Source of the DNA: Perognathus longimembris pacificus
Lineage: Eukaryota > Chordata > Mammalia > Rodentia > Heteromyidae
Direction: 5' to 3'
Assembly: GCF_023159225.1 (NCBI RefSeq)
Contig: NC_063172.1
Location: 64,538,828-64,602,827, forward strand
Length of the DNA: 64,000 nucleotides
In this document: piece by piece, positions 1 to 11,463 of the stretch
Layout: every line of letters begins with the position of its first letter
Position numbering within the stretch: the stretch's first letter is position 1
Notes under the pieces: model-generated
Seen by the model: the letters and a program-made list of their open reading frames with translations, nothing else
Told to the model about the DNA's origin: nothing
The model's database searches: none
Translations under genes and position numbers: made by a program

Positions 1-190
1 ACCCTTGCTATAGGCCCCCCGACCCCACGATGGCTCTAGGATGAACGGCATTGACTTTTCCAATGTAATGACTTATGAAAGATATAATCATGTGTTAAAT
101 TGAACCCTCCGTTTAACTGTTAATGGTGTGCTCTGGGCACATTTACGTATTAGATGCTATGGTAACTAATTACCACTAGGAAAAAGGATA
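1..190. other. Unique sequence at left edge, no gene seen
   Basis: AT-rich stretch with several TAAT cores, including CTAATTACC near 167-175. No exon, repeat or RNA gene is recognised. By human synteny it lies between CYP7B1 and BHLHE22. Confidence 0.4.
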
Positions 191-1500
191 CTACACTCCC
201 CAGACTGAAAAATAATGAGGAGAGTTCGCTTTCCCTGGCTGGCAGCACAACTGTGGCGGCTCTGCCCAGCGGAGCAAGGGACTGAGAACGCGATCCGAGA
301 TCTGCAAATGTTCCCGGACCCACAGAGGGCGGGAGGTAACGGATCCCGGGCAGCCTGGGCTCCTTAGGCAAGCCCTTGAGTAAACACGTGCTTGGGGGTG
401 CAGGCTGCGGCGGGGGGGGGGGGGGGCTGACTGCCCAAGAGTGCCTCCGTACACAATTAAGCCACACAAGAAGCATAAAGAAGTTTTCTTTTAATTATAA
501 ACGCAGGTCAGACTGAATTCTGCCCGTGCCAAGCCACTTTCCATCCGTTCACACGTTCACCAATCGTGGTTGTGTGGACACAATCTCGGGGCGCCTCTCC
601 TGTGCGCTCGGCCCGGGCTCGGCCAGGCCAGTGAGCTTCAGGGTGATTTACACTGGACACGGCAGCAGCAGGGGGGACCAGCCGGAGACCCCGGCTTCGG
701 CTCGCTCTCCAGTGCAACCACCACCCCCCACTTGCAGGAGGAGCCTTTTTTCGCTGGACCCGATCAGATCTCGAGTTGACTGGGGGTCTGCACGCTGGGC
801 AGGGAGTGGGGGTCCCCGAGCCTCTTCTGCCCCAAGTTCGGGCTCAGGGTTTGCGCGGGCCCCCGGGGAGGTACAGGGGTCCGGTGGGCGATCCTCCAGC
901 CCACCCACCTAGCCCGGGTTCTAGGTAGACAAGCCCAGGGCGGATGTCTCCAAGGCGCGGGGAGGGGGGGACCCCACCCAGATCGCCCCTTCCCCCCGGC
1001 TTCTCGCACGGTGCAATTGCGGTTGACTTCCAAGTTTCCAGCCCCCCGCCCCCTCGGCCTCCAACTCTTCCGGAGGAGGGAGCTGTCCTGAGAATCGGGG
1101 CGGCAGGGGGTCCCCGGCACCCTCCCAGGCAGGCAGGATAGATCTACCCAAAGCTCCCAGGCTTCCAGGGGAAAGAAAACAGCCCAGCCAAACCCCAGAA
1201 TTCTGCAAGGGGGCCCCAGTTGAAAAACCCCACCGAACTCTCGCTGGCAAGGGTGCAAGGTTCCTGGGGGTGGATTTGGGTTCAATTCTACCATCCTTAC
1301 ATTGCTTGTGTAAATCGCGCATCTGAATAGGATCCAGGAGACTTTTCCGGGCTGTTGCAAAGTCATGAGGTACCTTGGAATGGGTGTGCATGAGCCTGGC
1401 TGTGTCTGACCCCCCTGCTCCCCCCCGTTCTCTAATGTTCTTGAATTCAGGCAATACAGAACTAGAGCCCAGAGGGCTTTAGAAGGGAAAGGGTGAGCCC
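190..1500. promoter_or_regulatory. GC-rich CpG island-like region
   Basis: A sharp rise in GC content with dense CpG dinucleotides, strongest at about 540-1120, unlike the AT-rich sequence on both sides. Several long open frames occur on both strands, but they have no recognisable domain, are proline-, glycine- and arginine-rich as GC-rich noise gives, and overlap each other; none resembles the bHLH protein BHLHE22. In human the BHLHE22 gene lies close to the 3' side of CYP7B1, so this may be a flanking island of that locus or the start of an unannotated noncoding transcript. Function is inferred only from composition. Confidence 0.55.
412..426. repeat. Poly-G run (15 G)
   Basis: Uninterrupted 15-base G homopolymer inside the CpG-rich region. 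Such runs are length-unstable and hard to sequence, so the exact length may be unreliable. Confidence 0.9.
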
Positions 1501-4500
1501 GCACAAAGAAAGAGGATCTTCAGTGACCCCCAACCCCATGCGTTCTGGACACGCCTGCCTTACAAGTCCAAACCTCCAGGAAGCTTTGGTGGAGAGTTGG
1601 CTCAGATTATGGACAATGGGGTATCACTCTGCTTCCCAGCGTGAGAAAGAGTTAATTCTTTCCCAAAGACCATAGTTGCCCTTGTCTTCTCAACCTGATT
1701 CAGAGGTGTCATAAAATATGAAGCAAATTTATGATCTGTTTCAAGCACTTTATTGCTGTATTTTTAAATTCATATATGCACATATAAGAACTATGATCTG
1801 TGAATAATTTGAAATGCTATAGCAGAATGATACATTTTCGATAAAACATAACCATATCTTTGTATAATTGTGGCAGGTTAAAAGAAAAAAGAAAAATAGA
1901 TTTCTAATGTGGACCAAACTAAAAAACTAATGACAGCCATAAACTGCTAACCAACCATAAATTAACATCTTCATCAAATGCTAAAATGGTATTACTAGTT
2001 ATATAAAGCAATTATTATTTCTCCTTATAAGTTTTAAAATAAAGTTCAAGAATATTTAAAGGGCCCACTATTTACAAATGTTTCTCATCCTTAAAGAATT
2101 CATATTTTTTTTAACTAGAAGAATGGTCACAATTGAAATCTGCTGCCTTAATAGAGATGTTCAAAGATGAAAATTTAGATGTAAATGTAAAATGCTTCAT
2201 GACCCAACCTCATTTTGTATATATTTTCTGTTCTGGCAATTACAAAGGAACTTGGTGCAGGGATTTCTATTAAATACCTTTACTTGTTCTTTGAAAAGAC
2301 AAATAATATCATTATGGGAGCGTCTTGGGCCCTGTATCTAACTAGTTAAAACCTTCATTGTGTATTCAAGTAAGTATAAGTACATTTGCTCTGAATGGTC
2401 AGTCTCTCTGCAGTCCCATGCCAGGCTGAGTCTGTGCCCTTCATTTCTTAAGGCTTTGAGGAAAGGAAATAATTTTCGTAGCCTGGCTTCCACAGAAACA
2501 AAGAGCCATGCAAAAGGATGTTTCAGAAAGTGGGGCCAATTAGTGTAACTTACTTTAATTTTCTAAACCAGCACTGTGCATGCAGAAACATATCTAATAT
2601 ATATATTTCTCAAAAGTATGAAATTTAAAAAGAATCTATCAATACTTAGCAAATATGCTTTTGAAACCATTTAGAAAAATATTTTTTGAGAGAAAAACAA
2701 TTGAATGATGGAGAATATGGGTGGCACACATCCTTTGATCATCTCTGCTACTGTTGTTCTTTACAGTCTGTTGCCCTTGGGAATACTAGGTGGTCATCTG
2801 TAAAGAGTGATGAATAAGGAAGGTCTTCAAGGTGTTCACTCTCAACATGTTCCAGTGGGTTAATTTTTGCAAGCATTGTGTAGCTCGATCACTTCCTTCT
2901 TCTAGAGTGAAAACTCATAACTTTCTGTACATCACAATTAGTTAAAAATATAAAGGATCTGAAAAAGAATATATGAGTGTTCAGTCTGGAGGAAATACTA
3001 TTTGCACATTATTAACTTCCTTAAAAATTCAAAAATTATTTCAAATACTTAAAAATTCCTGTTAAAGTATAAGTCAAAGGCATTTATAAAACTTTCAATA
3101 TATACTTCTCAAGATGATGGAATCAAAGCAGTTCTCTTAAACATTAACTTGACAATAAATCCAAACCATTTATTAAAATGTTTGAATTACTTGTTAACTA
3201 ATGATGGCATACATTTAAGCTTAATTATAATGCCTAGTTCTTAGAAGTAAAAGTTATGTGAAATGAATGTTTAAATTTGACTCAAAGTGAGTTGTTGATA
3301 ACCATACATTTACCTGTTCTTTCCATGCCTGGTTTCTCTTATACCCACAAGTTGTGACCAAGAATGCTTCATGATTCAGTCTCCAATTGTTTCTTTGTGT
3401 ACAGTCTGTAATGTATTATGTCTCTCCTTATAGGAACACATGTAGGAATTTACAATATAAACTACACTTCAAATAATTAATGATAAACAATACCAAATAA
3501 TCTTTTAAGAGTCCAACATAACCATCGAACATATTTCTCCATCTCTACCTTGGATAGAAAATTCACATTATTAGTCACATAAGCATGACTGATTCTAGAA
3601 ACTTTTTCTAGTTTTAAGTCAGCAAGTGTTTTATAAAGCAAAAATAATGATTTCATAGAATGCTATTTAGTGAGCAATTTATTCTATTTGGCAAATAAAG
3701 AATGCTGAACTTACTACTTCAAATGAACAGAGCATCTCCTAAAAGAGGTTAACTTCTGTTACCTGCTAGCAGGAGCACACTCGAATATATTTCTAACAGA
3801 GGGTAACTGAGATTCCTGTCGTACATTAATGACTCAAACGGGTGTTCCCAAGAAAAACCAAGTGCCTCAGTGAACTCCAGATATACAGTTAGTGAAAGAA
3901 TCACATTTCATTTTCACTAGGTAAATTCTGTGATGTTCATTGTTTGCTTTGCTTTACAATGTTCAGTTTTATGATTCAATTGAATACTATTCAAACATTT
4001 CTTAGCTTTATTCATTATCTGTAGTAAAGTGAAGAAAGCTGCAGAAGATAAAAACCACATCTAATGAGATTTCTTTCCCATGTCTTATTTTTATACATCC
4101 CCTTCACCAAATGAAAGTGACTACTAAGAGCTGTAGCCGCATCAGGTTAGTCTGTTTAGAATAAACCTTATGAACTTAGAGATAGTTCTTGGATCTGTGC
4201 ATAATCTACACAGAAGGAAATAAGTCAAGAATGATTGGAAGATATTATGGATGCAACAACACACTTTTAAGGGGAAGCTCAGGGGATTGGAAGTGGAGGG
4301 ACAGGGATGTGAGAGTGTTCAGAGAGCAAAAGCATTTTGCAAACAATTTCCTATGTGCAATCAAATTTTCTATCACATAATACTCTTAATAGGTAAAGAA
4401 GACAAAGTCATTCATCTGTGGCTTAAACATTGATTTATTGATTGTTGTTGTAAATAAAAGAACAGTAAGGTTTACATTCACAAAATACTTGAACTACTTA

Positions 4501-5440
4501 TTTAATATGTTAAAGATAATTTGCTTCATTATACATTCACATATGTCATTTTAAAAATGAAAAAGACCAAATATATCAGAACAATAGTTAATAGTTTACA
4601 GCATTTTTCTAATTTTAAAAATATAATCATTGACATATTATTACCTATTTTACATTGTGCAGTTTTATAAATTAACTTACTCTACAAAGAAGCATAGACA
4701 AAATAAACATTTAAGCTGAAAAGGGCAAACCTCAACGATTTGCCAGATTAACATTATGAAGTAATGATTGTTTTTGATAAAGATGTCAAATTTTATGTGA
4801 TCTCTCATTATGTTTGGAAATAATGCTACAGGGAATGTAATCATGGTATGCTAACTTTTTCATAATCGGGTATGTGAATATAATACGTAATAATGCAGTG
4901 CTAGAAAATAAAAGTTTGCAACACTAACAAATTTAGAAAGTGTCAATTTTAAAGGCATGCAATTGTTGTTTATCTATCTGTTGACATTCTTTTTAACTGG
5001 GGTCAAAACCTGGATAAAATTTGTGCTTTGGTCTTTGAAGGGATTTAAGGGATTTTGCTGTTATGTTAGAAGCTAAGAAAAGGAAATATTGCTCAAATCA
5101 CATTTTTCAAAGAATAAGAACAAAGAACCATGAACGTTGTGAGCACAGAAGTTTCTTTGTCTTAGACATGTGGCCCAACACTTAATGATAAAATAATATA
5201 TCCTAGAAGGACCAAAGTAAGTCAGATAAAAGTTTCCTATTGATTGTTTACTAAGCAGAAATTAAAATATGATATCTCCAGTGACTTCTCTGTTGCAACA
5301 ACATTAAACCATGCTACTCAGGTAAATTTAAGAATATGGCAATTTCTACCTCAGACAATATGGCATGGTAAAATCCTAGTACAAACTGAAAAGTGAGTGG
5401 AGTATGTTGTGCAGTATGAGATGAAGTCTAGGGCTCAGGA
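1500..5440. other. Repeat-poor AT-rich stretch, no gene recognised
   Basis: Almost 4 kb with no recognisable SINE, L1, LTR or microsatellite and no plausible exon. Its evenness and lack of insertions are unusual for this window. It may be distal CYP7B1 3' UTR or conserved noncoding DNA between CYP7B1 and BHLHE22. Confidence 0.45.
1749..1754 (-). terminator. Candidate polyadenylation hexamer (distal)
   Basis: AATAAA on the minus strand in the context GCAATAAAGTGC, about 8.6 kb beyond the CYP7B1 stop and at the edge between a repeat-poor stretch and the CpG-rich island. It would fit a long alternative 3' UTR, but no transcript evidence is available here. Confidence 0.2.
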
Positions 5441-5444
5441 TGGA

Positions 5445-5600
5445 CACACGTAGTTGTGTGTGTATGTGTATATGCGTGTGTACATTCACACATGTGTGAG
5501 TGTTTGTTAGAGAGAAAGTAAAGAGACAGAAACAGAAACAAAGAGAAACAGAAAGGGAGAAAGAGAGGGAGGAGAGAGAAAAAGAGAATCAAGAACTCTG
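5445..5600. repeat. (TG)n tract followed by purine-rich GA tract
   Basis: Imperfect TG/TATG repeats at about 5453-5505 run into GAGA/GAAA-rich sequence to about 5590. An open frame on the opposite strand here is low-complexity Ser/Phe/Leu and is not a gene. Confidence 0.75.
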
Positions 5601-6640
5601 CATAAAGCCAATAATCTGTAGAGCCAACATACTTGGTAGGTAAAAATAAAAAGAAACTTTGCTCCACGGGGTCAGACCATAGGAAAACTTGTCTATCTTG
5701 GTCTTGTATCTACAAGAAACTAACAAATAAAAGAACAGCCATTTCTCGTGTGTATTCCTAATCAAGGGATTGAATTCTACTTGATTTAGAGCTAAAACCC
5801 ATAATATGCAAGTAGTGACCCCTCTTTGTTCCTAATTACCCCAATTTCAAGTAATCTGGGTTTGATAATAAGCTTAGCAGTCTGACAAAATTCTCTCTGG
5901 AAGGATGAACTTTAAACCCAGGTCTTAACTTTCCTTTTTCCTGAGTCATAATTCCAAGGAGCAGGGTTTAGTAATCAAGCCATACCAAGGAAGAGTTAAA
6001 TAAAACATAAGCACTACGGAATCAGACCCACAGAACACAAAGTGTTTGGAAATATCATATATAGGATATAAAGTATGTTTGCTTAGTATTACTAAAGGGA
6101 TGAAAGGTAATATTGTGTGTCTGCTGAAGGAACGAGATATTCTAAAAGATGACCACATCAAATGAAGAACTAAAAGGAATTCTCAAACTAAAAAGAAAGT
6201 AATCATTCAGCTTCAAAAGCTCCACGAAATGGAAAATTTGAAAGCTGACATGTTGGAGACACTTTGACTGAAAATCGACTGAAATTCCATAGAACAAGCA
6301 GCTTGGATATCTCTGAAGAAGGAAAGTAACAAACTCATTATGTCTTAGGGAAAACGAAGCCTCTCATGGCCTACATGTGCAAGAGATAGAGGTAGTTGGA
6401 GACAAGATTTACAGACGCTTCGTAGGGCTAACCACTGTAGTGGGAGAGGGAGATGTTGCTCTGAAGTTCTTGTTTTGTCCCTCCCTGCAATCCCTCACTC
6501 CCATGGCTCCATTAATGGAGAAACACATCACTGAGAAGTGGTGATCGCATATTATGGAATATTATGCTTCGCTTAGGAGTAATGGAGCAAATACTTATAG
6601 AGCATTTTGGATATCTGTCATCTATCTTCTATCCATCTAT
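5600..6640. other. Unique and decayed sequence, no gene seen
   Basis: No exon recognised. Around 6540-6600 the sequence loosely resembles the end of an old L1 ORF2 (a TGGAATATTATGC run), but it is too decayed for a firm call. Confidence 0.35.
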
Positions 6641-6643
6641 CTG

Positions 6644-6832
6644 AATTTTGGTGCTGGTCTTGGGGTTTGAACTCAGGTCCTCGGTAACCTCCACTTTGGG
6701 CTTTTTTGGTAGTTCAGTGGAGATTAGAGTCTCACAGGCTTTCTTGCTTGGCTGGCTCTGAACCACAATCCTTGGGTCTCGGCCACCTGAGTAGCTAAGA
6801 TTACATGTGTGAACCAGTGGCGCCTGGCTTGG
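6644..6832 (-). mobile_element. SINE, Alu/B1-like head with Geo-like part
   Basis: Antisense copy. Read on the minus strand it starts with a head of the form CCAGTGGCTCA..TAATC..TAGCTACTCAGG, continues through the GAGATCT-type segment, and ends with the GAGTTCAAACCCCAAGAC-type 3' end shared with the other SINEs of this window. Substantially diverged, so old. Confidence 0.75.
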
Positions 6833-6834
6833 AT

Positions 6835-7630
6835 ATATATATTTAAAATACAAAGCTTCATAAAAGACAGAAAGGCTATGCTTTGTAGAGAATATGTTTA
6901 TGCAAATTAAAAGCAAATGATCTCAAGATGATCATATATATATACCTACAAATGAAATGTACATGTCAAACGCTACACATTGCTTGATAGCGACAGCTAT
7001 GATGTTAAGTTTTAGAGAAGAAATAAAAGGTAAGCCGAAGGAACCTCGCTTAGACTAACTATACTTGTGTGCCATGAACTAAGGAGAACAGGAAGATTTC
7101 CCCAGCTCTCAAACCAAACCGAAGATTAAGAAAGAAAAGAAGAAACAAATTCAGTTGTTGAGTCAAATACCAGATTAGGCACCTTATACACAAAAGACAC
7201 TGAAAGAGAAATCTAAAGAAATTCCTTTTGATAGAAGTTACAGACAGGAAATATAGCAAGGAAAGATCATACCAGCTGACGCTTACAGTGAGTGATATGC
7301 AATATAGGACCAGAGAGAGGTAATAATGCTCAGAGAAAATGGATGCTGATATTCCATTCTCAAAAGACCTCCGTCTGAGACTCCAGAATCATCGTGCCAC
7401 ATGCATATGACAAGGAGAATCTAAGGACTTCAAAAACTCACAGAACATGTAAAGGGGTAAGAGAGAAGAAGCAGCCTGAACAATTAAATTGAATAACAGC
7501 TAACCCCTCATTCGCATGAAGGGACGCATGAAGAATAGGCAGTATCTTTGAAGTGTTAGGAGGAAGTAACTATCCACCTAGACTTGTACATGCAGCTGTC
7601 CAACTTCTCGTGTCTACTCAGCAGACTGGA
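6835..7630. other. Unique sequence, no gene seen
   Basis: No exon, RNA gene or clear mobile element recognised; only short AT microsatellite sequence around 6829-6842 and 6934-6943. Confidence 0.35.
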
Positions 7631-7639
7631 AATCAGGTG

Positions 7640-7900
7640 GTAGAGGAAACATTTGCACTCCACGTGTATTGCAACACTCTTTCACACTAGCCAAGTTATG
7701 GAATCAGCCTCAGTGTCTGTTAACAGAGAAATGTCTGAATTCAATGTGCTGTATGGCTACAATGGAAAGCTATCTAGACCTGAAAGGAAATTCTAACGTT
7801 TGAGACATTAGATGTGATTGGAGAACATTATCCTAAATTAAGAAAAAAAAAAAAAAGCTTGGCACAGAAAGAGAAATTCCACATATTCTTTCTTACTTAT
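7640..7900 (+). mobile_element. Old L1 fragment (ORF2 3' end, decayed)
   Basis: Contains the L1-typical string CTAGCCAAGTTATGGAATCA at about 7688-7707, then a degraded counterpart of the ORF2 segment with GTGCTGTATGGCTACAATGGA. An A-rich run follows at 7841-7856. No open frame survives. Confidence 0.6.
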
Positions 7901-8012
7901 GGATCTAAAATAATTAAATTTGTAAAAGTAGGGAGTAAGATGGTACTTACAGAAGTAGTAGGGCATGAGAATAGGGTGATGAGTTAAAGAATAGAAAATC
8001 TCTACTGGGAAG

Positions 8013-8070
8013 ACTCTCTCTCCTCTCTCTCTCTTTCTCTCTCTCTCTCTTTCTCTCTCGCTTGCTCTCT
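8013..8070. repeat. (TC)n microsatellite
   Basis: CT-dinucleotide tract with a few TTTC interruptions. Confidence 0.85.
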
Positions 8071-8173
8071 GAGTTCTGTTGCAGTGAATAAGGTTAATAC
8101 GTTTTAAAATCGCTAAGAGAACACATTTCAAATGCTCACAGACTTAAATTATAAACATGAGAACAAAGGCTCA

Positions 8174-8265
8174 TATGTATATATATATGTATATACACAC
8201 ATACACACAAATATATATATACATACATACATACATATACACACATATATATATGTGTGTGTTGG
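8174..8265. repeat. (TA)n/(CA)n compound microsatellite
   Basis: Alternating purine-pyrimidine TATATG, CACATA and TACATACA blocks ending in TGTGTGTG. A possible site of length variation. Confidence 0.8.
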
Positions 8266-8269
8266 CTAA

Positions 8270-9015
8270 GGTATGGTATATACAGGATAGGGTTCCAATG
8301 GCGTAACTGCTTCAGACTACTAACTTACAGTTCAACGAAACGAATACCAGGAAGCTGAAACACGTATTGGCAGAAGGGAGGGGGTAGCTCAAAGGGGAAG
8401 GAGAGTGGATGAATGGAGAGAGGAAGCGTGGGAAAACAGAGTCATGGTATTCAATGTACATTCGGGAAGATGGAGCCGGTAACTGGACAGGATGGTGGGG
8501 TTGGGACGGATGGAGGAGAACAATAGAAGGCCTGACCTCGATCACAATGCTTTCTATTCATACATTGACATACTGAATGTTTTTTAAAGTTAATTATTTG
8601 AGGTGATGGATATGTTATCTGGTTTTATTTTAGGATTCCACATTGTATTCACAAGTCACACGGTCACTTGGTACCCCGGAAATGTATTCAATTATAAATG
8701 GTCACTTCGAAGATCAAGACATCCTCAATCAGGTAAAACCAACATACCAGCGAGTGCACACGTGGACGAGAGCAGTGCTCAGGGAGAGAACAGTGCTAGA
8801 TCCTTATTTAAGGACTGAGTACGTCATGAGAAGCAGTTCGTAATGTTTATTTTTCAAATCCATTTCTTGTTTTTAAAGCAAATTTCTGAATTGTTCAAGT
8901 TTCCAATCAATGCAGCAGGAATTAACTGGGTTAATTACTTGCTGTGTCTCTTTATATACTGTATCATCTTTTACATCAAATATCAATGGCATGGTAAGCC
9001 AATATCAGAAATCTT
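8270..9015. other. Unique downstream sequence, no gene seen
   Basis: A purine-rich part at about 8360-8520 could be a decayed L1 3' UTR. 8600-9015 is unique and AT-rich, with weak open frames of no recognisable identity. Confidence 0.3.
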
Positions 9016-9019
9016 TAGT

Positions 9020-9260
9020 TGGCACCAGTGGCTCATGCCTCTAATCCTAGCTACTCAGAAGGCTGAGATCTGAGGATGGCAGTTGGAACCCAGCCTGGGC
9101 AGAAACGTCTGTAAGACTCTTATAGCCAATAAACTACTCAGAAAAAGCCAGAAGTGGAGCTGTGGCTCAAGTCATAGGTCACTAGTCTTGACCACAAAGA
9201 GACTCAGGGATGGCACCTAGGCACTGAGTTCAAGCCCCAGGACAGGCACAGAAAAAAAAG
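9020..9260 (+). mobile_element. SINE, Alu/B1-like head joined to Geo right half
   Basis: Begins GGCACCAGTGGCTCATGCC, has the TAATCCTAGCTACTCAGAAG segment, then GCCAGAAGTGGAGCTGTGGC and the TTCAAGCCCCAGGACAGGCA end. The right half is the same module that ends the tRNA-headed IDL-Geo elements. It is followed by an expanded purine tail. Confidence 0.85.
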
Positions 9261-9372
9261 GATGGAAGGAAAGAAGGAAGGAAGGAAGAAAGAAAGACAG
9301 AAAGAAAGTGAGAGTGAGAAAGAAAGAAAAGAAAGAGAGAGAAATAAAAGAGAGAAAGAGAAAGGAGAGAAG
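9255..9372 (+). repeat. (GAAA)n/(GGAA)n tail of the SINE
   Basis: A-rich SINE tail that has evolved into GGAA, GAAA and GAGA repeats. The Lys/Glu/Arg-rich open frame across it is an artefact of the repeat. Confidence 0.85.
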
Positions 9373-9519
9373 TCTTTGACTCACAATGCTTCACTGTATC
9401 ATGAAATTATATTGCATCACATAATGCCACACTCCAAAATAATGCAAATGAACTTCAAGCTCAAAGGTAAGATGAAAAGAACAAACACTGTTATCTAGTG
9501 TCTCAGGTTTTATAAATGA

Positions 9520-10345
9520 AAGCATTTAGGAAAGTGTTTATTGCAATATTGACATACCTCTTACAGTTTATACTAAAGCCAAATGCTACAGTGGATGCTG
9601 AAATGATTTCCACATTTGGTCCTGTAATAAACCTAATCCTAATGTCTAGGGCAATTGCAGAATTGGTGTTTTCTTATACATTAAATCTTATCAGCATCTA
9701 ACACGAACAAGAGAGGTCTTATATAACAAGAAATGTTGTTCTATTGAGCCACAGTATACAAAGTAATAAAAAACATTTATGGATGATTAAATATGGAAGT
9801 GAAGTCAAAACATTTAATCTGCTGCAAAACTCATTTAATGCAAACGTGCCCCAGCAATATAGATATTATTGATATTATACTTGAAGGGAACATTTTCATA
9901 CAGTGTAGCTCACAGAAATTTAATTTCCTTCTCTGAGAATTTGGAACATGTTAGTCTGAGTCCATTTCTAACACATTTTTTCCAGTGGTACATAAAATGT
10001 ACTTTTACATATTAGAGAAGAATTTGAGTGACTTGAAATTCTCCCAGTGCCAAATTTATGGCTGTAAAGTTGCACTTATTATACCAAGTGGAAAATCACA
10101 CTAAGTGGATGCTTTCAAAAGCTATTTTGAACTTCTCATCAAGGATATTCTAAGGATCATTTTAATGCCACCATTCTGATTTAAGTTTTGTGACCACGGA
10201 CAAACTAGGACTGACCTCAGATAAAACAGAGATTGGCACTTCTAAAACAAATACACACAGCAATTACATTTGTAGGAATAAAGAACAGATAGACACGTTT
10301 GTGACAGGTTCATTGCTATAAATTTCTTTCCCTCTTTTTGCTTCT
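9520..10345 (-). other. CYP7B1: CYP7B1 proximal 3' UTR (end uncertain)
   Basis: Sequence directly after the stop codon, unique and AT-rich, with no SINE or L1 recognised. A minus-strand AATAAA hexamer lies at 9537-9542, about 800 nt past the stop, and would be a reasonable proximal polyadenylation site. Other hexamers occur further out (for example 8844-8849 and 1749-1754), so a longer UTR is possible. The true end cannot be set from sequence alone. Confidence 0.45.
9537..9542 (-). terminator. Candidate polyadenylation hexamer (proximal)
   Basis: AATAAA on the minus strand about 800 nt downstream of the CYP7B1 stop codon. The downstream sequence is only weakly U-rich, so use is uncertain. 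Confidence 0.3.
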
Positions 10346-10633
10346 TTAAGCTTTTGCCTTATACCGAAAGGAAACATCAGATTCTGGATATTGAATACCT
10401 AACAACAAGCGGCTATGGTCTTGTCTTACAGGTTGGTTGTCAAGTATTTCAAAATCAAAATATGTTAGAAAAAAAACCAACAAAAGCTTTATTTCAGCAA
10501 CAGCTAGAAATCGGCCTGGACATTTGGTGGCTCCAAACCCAAAAGGCATTATGTGGAACTTCAGCTTCTTCCCTCTTTTGAAAAAGGTGGTCTTCTTCTT
10601 GCCATTGTCAACAAAGCGATCAAATCTAAACTC
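10346..10633 (-). CDS. CYP7B1: CYP7B1 exon 6, coding part (heme-binding loop, C-terminus)
   Basis: 288 nt from acceptor TTTGTAG to the TAA stop at 10346-10348, encoding the last 95 residues (412-506). It contains the P450 heme signature [12 protein letters not shown], with the thiolate ligand predicted at Cys449, the same number as in human CYP7B1. The L helix follows ([17 protein letters not shown]), then the [14 protein letters not shown] tail ending one residue after KAK. The C-terminus lines up with the human protein without gaps. The 3' UTR follows immediately toward lower coordinates. Confidence 0.97.
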   Translation of the reverse strand, partial: EFRFDRFVDNGKKKTTFFKRGKKLKFHIMPFGFGATKCPGRFLAVAEIKLLLVFFLTYFDFEILDNQPVRQDHSRLLLGIQYPESDVSFRYKAKA

Positions 10634-10669
10634 CTACAAAGAAAAACCAACAGTGTTAGTTTTACTTGA

Positions 10670-10914
10670 CACCAAGGGCCAGTACTTTGTGTCTGCCTGT
10701 AATCTTTGCGACACAGTAAGCAGAGATCTGAGAACCCCCAGGGATTCAAAGCCACCCTGGGCAAGAAGTTCTGTAGACCTTGAAGATAAATCTTCAACTG
10801 TCCAACAAAAGGCCGGAAGTGAAGGTATGACTCAAGTAGTAGAATGCTAGCTTTGAATATAAAGGTCAGAGAGAACATCTGGGCCCTGAGTTCAAGCCCC
10901 AGTACATCCACCCC
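10670..10914 (+). mobile_element. Old SINE, Alu/B1-like head with Geo half
   Basis: Diverged copy with CTGTAATCTT in the head, GGCCGGAAGTGAAGGTATGA at the module boundary and GAGTTCAAGCCCCAGTAC at the end. Antisense to CYP7B1, its near edge lies about 37 bp from the exon 6 acceptor, so it abuts the branch-point region. Confidence 0.75.
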
Positions 10915-11171
10915 CCTTCCCCCCATCACACATAACTTTTTTTGTGAAATACTTCCAAATTCAGATCTAACAAGTTGCCAGGTCTCCCTTCCTGTTTTCA
11001 AAGGCGTCTTTTAGTTTTGCAAACTTCAGGGAAAGAAAACTTGATTATGTGTATACCCCATGTGAACTTAGAAAACACACCCCCAAATGCTCTTAGGAAA
11101 TGACTTCTCCATATACAAGTGAAATCTAAACACATAAGCGACTTCGTTTCCCCTTTCCTATTTCTCTCCCA

Positions 11172-11340
11172 GTGTTTTAATTTTCTGTGGCTATCACAAA
11201 GTACTTGATACTGGGAAAATTATAAAGAAAAGAGGTGTGTTTTGGCTCAAGAGTCTGGGGTCTTAGGTGCTCAAGAATCTGGTGCTTATAAGGAACTTAC
11301 GCTGCCTCACCTCATGGTAGAAAGAAGAAAGTCAACTGTT
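11172..11340 (-). mobile_element. MaLR-type LTR remnant (MST/MLT1-like)
   Basis: The plus strand reads TTTTCTGTGGCTATCACAAA, then GATACTGGGAAAATTATAAA, AGAAAAGAGGT and later CTCATGGTAGAAAG. This is the reverse complement of the 3' part of MST/MLT-type LTRs. Noncoding and strongly decayed; family call made by recall only. Confidence 0.5.
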
Positions 11341-11463
11341 GGTTGAAGAAAACTAACAGGTGAATTTGGAAGTTGTTAGATTGTCCATTGTATTTCATTC
11401 ATATACATATTAGTATGTTTATACAAGAGGAAAACGTATATTTTAAAGCAATATTCATGCTTG

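Noticed and set aside
764..1504. 246-codon open frame on the minus strand in the CpG-rich region
   Set aside because: GC-rich sequence gives long open frames by chance. The translation has no recognisable domain, overlaps frames on both strands, and does not resemble BHLHE22.
8603..8843. Overlapping short open frames downstream of CYP7B1
   Set aside because: No recognised protein, and two frames overlap in the same unique AT-rich stretch.
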